Shown here: positions 57,837-64,000 of the stretch, in pieces
Numbering within the stretch: position 1 is the stretch's first letter
How the letters are laid out: the number at the start of each line of letters is the position of its first letter
Assembly: GCA_945878885.1 (NCBI GenBank)
Contig: CAMCUP010000005.1
Coordinates: 1 to 64,000, forward strand
DNA length: 64,000 nucleotides
Direction: 5' to 3'
Source of the DNA: Polynucleobacter meluiroseus
GTDB taxonomy: Bacteria; Pseudomonadota; Gammaproteobacteria; Burkholderiales; Burkholderiaceae
Made by a program: the position numbers and the translations under genes
Notes under the pieces: model-generated
The model's input: only the letters and a program-made list of their open reading frames with translations
Told to the model about the DNA's origin: nothing
The model's database searches: none

Positions 57837-58507
57837 ATTTGAGGTTTATTCACCATTAATTCAGTTTCAGCAATGGTAGCAAACTGTGTTTGTGTTTGAA
57901 TACGCTTAAACCAATTTTCTAGGTACTCATACTGAGGGCGGGCTGATAAATGCTCTGGAAAAGTGTCTGCTAATAAAATCCAGCGATTAACGCATAAGGC
58001 CAAAGCAATATCTCCTAAATTAAAACGCTCGCCAGAACAATAGGCCTGATTTTGTAAAGTTGTATTTAAGTGGCCTAGGTAATGATGGGTGTCGGTGAAG
58101 CCTTTACTGATGCCTGCATAATTTCGCTCTGCTTCGGGCACGCGTGTGAGCCCCAAAAATGGCAGACGTAGCGCCGGCCAAAGAATCGACAGTTGCCAAT
58201 CTAACCATTTATCAGAATTAGCTTGACTAAGATTATCGCTAGGAAAAAAGGTACCAGCGGCATCATAAGTCCGCGCCAAATAGCGCAAAATGGAGTTAGA
58301 TTCCCAAAGGGTTAGCTGCCCGTCTTGTAAAGTTGGTACTAAGCCATTGGGATTGAGTTTGAGAAATTCTGGGCTGGTATTAATCCCAAAATGTAAACCA
58401 GCATCGATCCGCTCATAGTCACGTTGTTCTTGCCGCTGTAGCTCGGTTAAGCACCAAATTACTTTTTGCACATTAATTGAACTTTTTCGGCCCCAAAGAC
58501 GCATCAT
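57833..58507 (-). CDS. Glutathione S-transferase family protein
   Basis: The start is chosen at the ATG giving MMRLWGRKSSINVQKVIWCL, with AAGGA about ten bases before it. A longer frame to 58627 overlaps the flavin reductase and lacks family likeness. The 224-residue protein has a thioredoxin-like N-domain (RKSSINVQKV active Ser region, VPTLQDGQLTLWESNSILRYLA for glutathione) and a helical C-domain (FNLGDIALALCVNRW). Its role is detoxification or redox by family; the substrate is unknown. It converges on the RND pump with a four-base overlap of stops. Confidence 0.88.
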   Translation of the reverse strand: MMRLWGRKSSINVQKVIWCLTELQRQEQRDYERIDAGLHFGINTSPEFLKLNPNGLVPTLQDGQLTLWESNSILRYLARTYDAAGTFFPSDNLSQANSDKWLDWQLSILWPALRLPFLGLTRVPEAERNYAGISKGFTDTHHYLGHLNTTLQNQAYCSGERFNLGDIALALCVNRWILLADTFPEHLSARPQYEYLENWFKRIQTQTQFATIAETELMVNKPQI

Positions 58508-58559
58508 AAAATTACAGTCCTTATCAGTGATAGCTAGGTTTGTTTGCTTTTGCTTGGAA

Positions 58560-59066
58560 TTAGTCAGCTCGGTTAAGGCCCGACAGCTGACTACGATGAA
58601 ACAGTAATGGTGCTTTGGTACGGTCATGAGCTAGGTCATGAATTTGAGCCACCATAATGTGGTGATCGCCGCCAGGATAGACGGCAACTGTTTCACATTC
58701 AAAGTGAGCTACACAGTCTTGAATGAGTGGCAAGCCGCTTTGGTTGAGGACGTATTTCACCCGATCAAATTGGCTAGGACTACGTTTGGCAAAGCTTAGC
58801 GCAAGCTCCTCTTGGGTCTCATTGAGTACATGAATGATCTGCTTTGCCCCCACCGAAAACGCAGTTGTTAAGGGGGATTGCTTTGCTAGCGACCACAAAA
58901 TCAAGGGTGGATTCAGAGAAACAGTATTAAAAGAGCTAATGGTGATGCCAACAGGTAACTGTGCGGTATCGAGCCCAGTAATTACAGTAACACCAGTTGG
59001 AAAGGCAGCAAAACCTTGCCGTAGTTCTTCGGTTGAAAAAGGGCTGCTGAGCAAAGTGCTATGCAT
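58560..59066 (-). CDS. Flavin reductase (DIM6/NTAB) domain protein
   Basis: The 168-residue protein has the Flavin_Reduct fold: LRQGFAAFPTGVTVITG at the N-terminus, VGITISSFNTVSLNPPLILWSL (FMN site), HVLNETQEELALSFAKRS and GGDHHIMVAQIHDL with the conserved His. Such proteins supply reduced flavin to two-component oxygenases or act alone on flavins. No oxygenase is adjacent. It precedes the GST gene by 52 bases on the same strand. Confidence 0.87.
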   Translation of the reverse strand: MHSTLLSSPFSTEELRQGFAAFPTGVTVITGLDTAQLPVGITISSFNTVSLNPPLILWSLAKQSPLTTAFSVGAKQIIHVLNETQEELALSFAKRSPSQFDRVKYVLNQSGLPLIQDCVAHFECETVAVYPGGDHHIMVAQIHDLAHDRTKAPLLFHRSQLSGLNRAD

Positions 59067-59090
59067 ACGTGTTTGCGAGTAGCAAAAATT

Positions 59091-59408
59091 TTATGATTTG
59101 CTCACGCCTGAAGCTGCAGGCGTGCTCGTGCCTGTAGGAATGACGGTTCCTGGTATCGGTGTAAGCACTTCATTGTCTTCAGCTTTAACGCATTTAAAAC
59201 GATATTCTTTACTATTTTTTGAAAGAAAACTTGCGCCCAAATAAAAATCGTTTTTACACACTTTAGTGGCAAAATCCATTACATCCTGCGGATCTGCGCT
59301 TGAATTAATCAGCCGCATATTACCCATTGACATGCTTATTTCAGTTGAAAAACATGCCGTTAGTAGCACGCTGCTTAAAGCGGTGGATAAGAGTAGAATT
59401 TTTTTCAT
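59091..59408 (-). CDS. Small lipoprotein, 105 aa
   Basis: The start is placed at MKKILLLSTALSSVLLTACFS, a lipoprotein signal with lipobox LTAC (Cys19). An upstream in-frame start adds six residues. The mature part has DFATKVCKNDFYLGASFLSKNSKEYRFKC, with two Cys, and a Pro/Thr/Ser-rich tail (IPGTVIPTGTSTPAASG). The function is unknown. The CxxxF...FKC pattern loosely recalls the lipoprotein at 7233-7469. It is divergent from acuI with 72 bases between starts. Confidence 0.65.
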   Translation of the reverse strand: MKKILLLSTALSSVLLTACFSTEISMSMGNMRLINSSADPQDVMDFATKVCKNDFYLGASFLSKNSKEYRFKCVKAEDNEVLTPIPGTVIPTGTSTPAASGVSKS

Positions 59409-59480
59409 ATAGAGTCTCATCTTCAATCGTGCTCGTAGAATAAACTGTTTAGCTAAAGTTGTGAATTTTAAGGATTTTTA

Positions 59481-60464
59481 ATGTTTAAAGCGATTTTGAT
59501 TAATAAAGACGAAACCGGCTATCACGCTGACTTGGCCGAGTTAAGCGAGGCGGCGTTGCCAGCTGGCGAGGTTTTAGTAAAGGTGCTGTATTCAACACTT
59601 AATTATAAAGATGGTCTGGCGATTACGGGTAAAGGGCCAATAGTGAGGTCCTTTCCGATGGTTCCCGGCATTGATTTTGCTGGTGAAGTACTGGAAAGTA
59701 GTAGCCCTGACTATGCACCAGGAGATCAGGTCATTTTAAATGGCTGGGGTGTGGGGGAAGCACATTGGGGTGGTTTAGCCCAAAAGGCTCGAGTCAATGC
59801 CGAATGGCTTATTCCCCTACCCAAGGGGATGACCCCCAAGCAAACATTAGCAGTTGGCACGGCAGGCTATACCGCCATGCTGTGTGTCATGGCTTTGCAA
59901 CAGCATGGCTTACAGCCAAACGCTGGCGAAGTGCTGGTCACGGGTGCCGCAGGCGGGGTAGGTAGTTTTGCCATAAGCCTAATGCATAAATTGGGTTTTA
60001 CGGTAGTCGCTAGTAGTGGTCGATCGGAAGAAAGCGCTTATTTACAGCAATTAGGCGCAAGCGAAGTAATTACGCGCGAGAGCTTATCGGCCCCTGGCAA
60101 ACCGCTTACTAAAGAGCGCTGGGCTGCAGTAATAGATAGCGTGGGTAGTCATACTTTAGCCAATGCTTGTGCAGCAGTAAAAAGCAATGGCGCAGTTGCG
60201 GCCTGTGGCTTAGCTCAGGGCATGGATTTTCCAACTACCGTAGCCCCATTTATTTTGCGCGGTATTACCTTATATGGCATTAATAGCGTTACAGTCGGAA
60301 AAGCAAAACGCATTTTGGCTTGGGAACAATTAAGTCAACTGTGTGACCAAACTATGCTTACAACAATTGCACATGAAATTAGCTTAGCCGAGGCTATTTC
60401 GATGGCGGTCGATTTAATTGCCGGCAAAATTCGTGGGCGCTTAATTGTGGATGTCAATCGCTAA
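59481..60464 (+). CDS. acuI: Acrylyl-CoA reductase-like quinone oxidoreductase (YhdH/AcuI)
   Basis: The 327-residue zinc-free MDR enzyme has YSTLNYKDGLAITGKGPIVRSFPMVPGIDFAGEV, GWGVGEAHWGGLAQKARV, the NADPH loop VTGAAGGVGSFAISLMHKLGF and GINSVTVGKAKRILAWEQL. These match the YhdH/AcuI group, which reduces acrylyl-CoA to propionyl-CoA with NADPH. The start ATG follows AAGGA. It converges on DUF1289-aceK with 16 bases between stops. Confidence 0.9.
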   Translation: MFKAILINKDETGYHADLAELSEAALPAGEVLVKVLYSTLNYKDGLAITGKGPIVRSFPMVPGIDFAGEVLESSSPDYAPGDQVILNGWGVGEAHWGGLAQKARVNAEWLIPLPKGMTPKQTLAVGTAGYTAMLCVMALQQHGLQPNAGEVLVTGAAGGVGSFAISLMHKLGFTVVASSGRSEESAYLQQLGASEVITRESLSAPGKPLTKERWAAVIDSVGSHTLANACAAVKSNGAVAACGLAQGMDFPTTVAPFILRGITLYGINSVTVGKAKRILAWEQLSQLCDQTMLTTIAHEISLAEAISMAVDLIAGKIRGRLIVDVNR

Positions 60465-60480
60465 GCCCCTGTTTTTCTCA

Positions 60481-60693
60481 TTAATCTAAGCCAGGGTTTT
60501 GATGTGCATCATATTGAGCTTTACGCTCGGGTAATTGATGGCAAATTGCCAGTTTTTCAAGTTCGTTAGCGCTCGACCAAATTGTAATTTCTTCTAGAGT
60601 GCGAAAACACCCACGACAAAAGCCATTGCCAGGATTAATCTCACACCAATTAACACAAGGAGAGGCAACTGGCGCTAGTGTATTTGGTTTCAC
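60481..60693 (-). CDS. DUF1289 domain protein
   Basis: The 70-residue protein shows [29 protein letters not shown], the DUF1289 Cys pattern (C-x3-C, then C-x2-C), likely a small zinc or Fe-S site, followed by an acidic-basic helix. Its function is unknown. The start overlaps the aceK stop by four bases, so its translation is coupled to aceK. Confidence 0.87.
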   Translation of the reverse strand: MKPNTLAPVASPCVNWCEINPGNGFCRGCFRTLEEITIWSSANELEKLAICHQLPERKAQYDAHQNPGLD

Positions 60694-62477
60694 AATTGCG
60701 ACTTAAATCGATGCATAAACCGTTTATCAGCTTCATATTCAATGAAGTGAGGATAAGCGCCAGCCTTTAAATGCGTTTGATGGGCGCGCCACATTTCAGG
60801 ATCAAAAAAATCGGGGTGATGTTTGAGAAAAAACTTTTTGACCCGTTGATCACCCAATAAAAATACCCGAAAGGTTTCAGGAAAAATATCTTTTGAACCA
60901 ATGGGATACCATGGCTCTCCCGATAATTCTTCCTCTTCAGTGCGGGCGGGCGGCACATGCCGAATTTCACAAGCAGTTAAATATTCAATTTCATCATAAT
61001 CATAGAACGCCACACGCCCATAGCGGGTAACTCCAAAATTCTTGTAAAGCAAATCGCCAGGAAAAATATTAGCAGCAATTAATTCTTTAATCGCATTGCC
61101 GTATTGCACTATGCCATGCTCGACTTCTGCATCAGTGCCATGTTGTAACCAAAGGTTTAAAGGGGTCATGCGCCGCTCAATGTACACATGCTTAATTACT
61201 AGCTCGTCTTGATTGTCTGGTCCCCGCCTAATTTGTAGTAACGAAGCGCATTGTGCTTGAATTTCGGCAATTAATTCAGCAGTAAAACGTCCTAGCGGAA
61301 AAACCACATCAGAAAATTCAAGCGAGTCAGCCATCCTTCCTACCCGATCATGCTGCTTAACCAGTTGATATTTAGCCATGATGAGTTCGCGACTAGTTTC
61401 TTTGGGCGGAGGAAAATAATCTTTAATCATCTTAAAAACGTATGGGTAACTAGGTAAATCAAAAACCAACATCACCAAACCTTTGATGCCGGGGGCAATA
61501 CGAAATAAATCAGTTGAGTGCAGTAAATGATGTTGGAAGTCACGGTAAAACAAATTCTTGCCATGTTTTTGTAGCCCAAGCATATTGTAGAGCTCAGCAC
61601 GGGGTTTGTGCGGAAGCAAATTACGTAAAAAGGTAACGTATGCCGAAGGCACTTCCATATCGACTAAAAAATAGCTATGGGTAAAACTAAAAATAAGCCG
61701 CAAATCAATTTCTGCTAAGAGTGCGCCATCTATATAAAGTTGGCCCGCTGGGTTATGCATCACTGCAATAGCCAAGGGAATGACTTTTTCACCATCAATA
61801 ATTCGGCCGATAATAAAGGCAGTTTTATTACGAAAAAAGAGAGACGTAAGAATATGAATTTGAAAATCTGCCTGGGTGTTCGCGCCACGCAATTCCTCAT
61901 TAACGCATTGATTTAATAACTCAATATCACGCGTGACGTTTTCAAATGGAGTTTTAAATTGAAAACTAAGGAGCAAGTCTGTAAGTACGTATTTTAGGCC
62001 GGCACGATTTTCTGGATAATAAGTGCGATAGGTTGGCTTACTTGGTGCTTCATCGTTCTCGAGGTATTCTGTTGAAATAGTGGGGCGCACAAAAATAAAA
62101 TTATTATGAAAATAATCTCGGCGTAAGATACGCGTACAAACCGAATTAAAAAAAGTTTCAGCTAATTCGGGCTGGTGTAAATTAGACACTAAACCAATAT
62201 AATGCAACTTCACTTGTTGCCATATTTCATCGGAACAATTTTGTGCGTCAAATTCATCTTCTAAAACTTGTACCGTTTCTTGCACCCGTTGATCGTAATA
62301 ATCAATTCGATTCCGCTGCAATTGGCTTACCCCAAACCAATCTTGAGCTTCAAAGCAAGCTTTTGCAGCCTTTCCGGCTTCGCGAAAAATGCTGTAATGA
62401 CGTTGAAATCCAGCTAAAAGGGTTTGTGCCATATCAAAAGCAACCTGCGATGACAATAGTTTGGGAAAATGGTTCAT
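60690..62477 (-). CDS. aceK: Isocitrate dehydrogenase kinase/phosphatase
   Basis: The 595-residue bifunctional enzyme phosphorylates and dephosphorylates isocitrate dehydrogenase, directing carbon to the glyoxylate shunt. It has AceK blocks [103 protein letters not shown] and [13 protein letters not shown]. coli AceK is 578 residues. It is alone with DUF1289; aceA/aceB are not in the window. It is divergent from the MBL gene with 21 bases between starts. Confidence 0.95.
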   Translation of the reverse strand: MNHFPKLLSSQVAFDMAQTLLAGFQRHYSIFREAGKAAKACFEAQDWFGVSQLQRNRIDYYDQRVQETVQVLEDEFDAQNCSDEIWQQVKLHYIGLVSNLHQPELAETFFNSVCTRILRRDYFHNNFIFVRPTISTEYLENDEAPSKPTYRTYYPENRAGLKYVLTDLLLSFQFKTPFENVTRDIELLNQCVNEELRGANTQADFQIHILTSLFFRNKTAFIIGRIIDGEKVIPLAIAVMHNPAGQLYIDGALLAEIDLRLIFSFTHSYFLVDMEVPSAYVTFLRNLLPHKPRAELYNMLGLQKHGKNLFYRDFQHHLLHSTDLFRIAPGIKGLVMLVFDLPSYPYVFKMIKDYFPPPKETSRELIMAKYQLVKQHDRVGRMADSLEFSDVVFPLGRFTAELIAEIQAQCASLLQIRRGPDNQDELVIKHVYIERRMTPLNLWLQHGTDAEVEHGIVQYGNAIKELIAANIFPGDLLYKNFGVTRYGRVAFYDYDEIEYLTACEIRHVPPARTEEEELSGEPWYPIGSKDIFPETFRVFLLGDQRVKKFFLKHHPDFFDPEMWRAHQTHLKAGAYPHFIEYEADKRFMHRFKSQL

Positions 62478-62498
62478 ACCATTAAGCTTAATCGAAGC

Positions 62499-63569
62499 AT
62501 GCCCAACTCTACTAATCTTGAAATTCAGTATCCCCTAGGGGATGTTTTACCAGCTATCGGCGAAACGCTGGAAGTAGCGCCAGGAGTGCGATGGCTGCGA
62601 ATGCGCCTGCCATTTGCCTTAGACCACATTAATTTATGGCTTTTGAGCGATGAAATTGATGGCGTTGCAGGTTGGACCATTATTGATTGTGGAATTTCTA
62701 ATGCTGAGACACAGGCAGCCTGGGAAGCAATTTTTAGCAGCCAATTAGGCGGTTTACCTGTTCTTAGGGTTATCGCAACCCATATGCATCCTGATCATGT
62801 TGGCTTAGCTTATTGGTTATGCGAGCGTTGGCAAGCACCTTTATGGATGTCAATGTCAGATTACTTAACCGCTCAGTGGTTAAGTAATAAAGAGGGCGGG
62901 GCAGCAATTGGCGCCAAAATGGGCGGGGGAGGCTCCGCAGACCATCTTGAGCGTCATGGCTTAAATACAGCAGAAGACTTAGCCTTAATCCGCGGCCGCT
63001 CCGACTACTACATCAAAATGGTGCCAAAGATGCCGCCCCGCTATCGTCGAATGATGGATGGCGACCTTATTAGTATTGGTGGCCAGCTTTGGCAAGTACA
63101 AATGGGCTATGGGCATGCGCCTGAGCATGCCACACTTTATTGCGCAAAATTGGGTGTTTTTATTTCTGGCGATATGGTATTGCCGCGCATTTCTACCAAC
63201 ATCAGCGTATATGATGGCGAGCCCGATGCTGACCCCTTAGGTTTATTTTTACGTTCTTTAGCCGTCTTTGCCAAGTTACCGGCAAATACCTTAGTTTTAC
63301 CTTCTCATGGCAAGCCTTTTACAGGATTGCATTTGCGCATTCAGCAACTGCAAGACCATCATGTGGATCGCTTAGCCGACACGATGCAAGCATGCCAAGT
63401 TCCAATTACAGCGCGCGATCTAGTGCCTATTTTATTTAAACGGGCCCTAGATACACATCAAATGACCTTTGCCATGGGCGAAGCTATTGCCCATTTGAAT
63501 CATCTTTGGCACTTGGGAAGGCTGACGCGGAAGGCTTCCGCCGGGGTTTGGCAGTTTTCCGTGCATTAG
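62499..63569 (+). CDS. MBL-fold metallo-hydrolase
   Basis: The start is placed at the ATG giving [16 protein letters not shown]; an earlier in-frame ATG at 62469 overlaps aceK. The 356-residue protein has the metallo-beta-lactamase metal ligands: [11 protein letters not shown] (HxHxDH), [12 protein letters not shown] (His), [11 protein letters not shown] (Asp) and LPSHGKPF (His). A C-terminal helical extension (about 270-350) is typical of the hydrolase group annotated as glyoxalase-II-like. The substrate is unknown. Its last 86 bases overlap phaM antisense. Confidence 0.85.
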   Translation: MPNSTNLEIQYPLGDVLPAIGETLEVAPGVRWLRMRLPFALDHINLWLLSDEIDGVAGWTIIDCGISNAETQAAWEAIFSSQLGGLPVLRVIATHMHPDHVGLAYWLCERWQAPLWMSMSDYLTAQWLSNKEGGAAIGAKMGGGGSADHLERHGLNTAEDLALIRGRSDYYIKMVPKMPPRYRRMMDGDLISIGGQLWQVQMGYGHAPEHATLYCAKLGVFISGDMVLPRISTNISVYDGEPDADPLGLFLRSLAVFAKLPANTLVLPSHGKPFTGLHLRIQQLQDHHVDRLADTMQACQVPITARDLVPILFKRALDTHQMTFAMGEAIAHLNHLWHLGRLTRKASAGVWQFSVH

Positions 63570-63942
63570 AGTTCACCGCACCCGCCGCGGCATTAGCCGC
63601 ATTACTGGCATTAGTCATGGCAGCTTCTTGGGCTGACCCCATCGCCTCGCCAAAAGAGCGGAGTGCTAAAAGGGTTGCTTGTTGCACCTCTAAGCCTTGA
63701 ATGGTCGATTTCAAGACGTTTAAATTGAGATTTAACCAATTTTCAACACTTTTAAGATCTTTAATACGTTTTTCAATTTCAGTAATATCTAGCCCAGCAA
63801 AAGCATTGCCAAAACCACTAGCTGTTTTACTCATATCTGCAGTAAAGGGAAATTGCCCAGCATTTTGCCCAGCCACGCCTTGACCCCACATATTTTTTAA
63901 CATCTCTAAGCTTTGATTAAATTCTGGCATGGTTCCGAACAT
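63484..63942 (-). CDS. phaM: PHA granule-associated regulator PhaM
   Basis: The start is placed at MFGTMPEFNQSLEMLKNMW. The 152-residue protein has the PhaM core GLDITEIEKRIKDLKSVENWLNLNLNVLKSTIQGLEVQQATLLALRSFG. An Ala/Asn-rich linker and a basic C-terminus ([12 protein letters not shown]) follow; in Ralstonia that part binds DNA and ties PHB granules to the nucleoid. It indicates polyhydroxybutyrate storage in this organism, although no phaC is in the window. Its 3' end overlaps the MBL gene by 86 bases. Confidence 0.87.
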   Translation of the reverse strand: MFGTMPEFNQSLEMLKNMWGQGVAGQNAGQFPFTADMSKTASGFGNAFAGLDITEIEKRIKDLKSVENWLNLNLNVLKSTIQGLEVQQATLLALRSFGEAMGSAQEAAMTNASNAANAAAGAVNSNARKTAKPRRKPSASAFPSAKDDSNGQ

Positions 63943-64000
63943 AAATTCTCCATTTTGGCTAAACACAAGCAATACCGATAAAATACGGGATTCTAAAGAT

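Overview
This window reads as a compact, core-type chromosome segment of a low-to-medium GC betaproteobacterium of the Burkholderiales. A Polynucleobacter-like freshwater member of the Burkholderiaceae fits best. That placement is an inference from gene content (metX-metW, a one-cysteine DksA, PhaM, SlmA, ahcY-metF behind an S-adenosylhomocysteine riboswitch, mreBCD-mrdAB), from AT-rich intergenic DNA and from very tight packing. Neighbouring genes often overlap by 1-20 bases, and no gap without a gene exceeds about 250 bases. No rRNA, tRNA, CRISPR array, insertion sequence, integrase of a mobile element or prophage was seen.

Layout. 1-7500 is the most accessory part: the 3' end of a glycosyltransferase, a cysteine-rich miniprotein behind an FNR-like site, a SemiSWEET, DUF1345 and YqhA membrane proteins, an orphan ModA, a CBS-domain gene broken by one in-frame TGA, secreted proteins, a haloacid dehalogenase, the CrcB fluoride channel and a 52-residue membrane protein. 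7535-14640 carries a GMC oxidoreductase, an EamA exporter, prfC (no canonical start codon visible), a pseudouridine synthase, a LpxL-like acyltransferase and a carbonic anhydrase. 14753-20711 holds HU with a strong terminator, then the rod-shape cluster mreB-mreC-mreD-mrdA-rodA on the minus strand.

20773-32107 is a long plus-strand run: gatCAB, DUF484-xerC, a COG0523 metal GTPase, dksA with a structured leader, argB-slmA-metX-metW-ampG. 32124-36309 contains divergent xth/pyrE (8 bases apart), then dapF and two lipid A-type acyltransferases. 36504-40245 is a methyl-cycle block: metK with a possibly structured leader, then a clear SAH riboswitch followed by ahcY and metF. 40293-51686 has fau, slt, an NDUFA9-like protein, cca, an NDUFAF7-like methyltransferase, a pteridine-reductase-like SDR with folB, ttcA, glmU and glmS.

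51744-57836 is a three-gene RND efflux operon (outer membrane factor, adaptor, pump). An 18-bp hairpin followed by a T-run lies inside the start of its first gene. The rest is a GST, a flavin reductase, a lipoprotein, acuI, DUF1289-aceK, an MBL hydrolase and phaM.

No wholly new multigene system is evident. The best leads are regulatory or structural: the hairpin at the head of the RND operon, the FNR-like site with its Cys4 miniprotein, prfC without a usual start codon, the overlapping upstream reading frame at dksA, and the metK leader.
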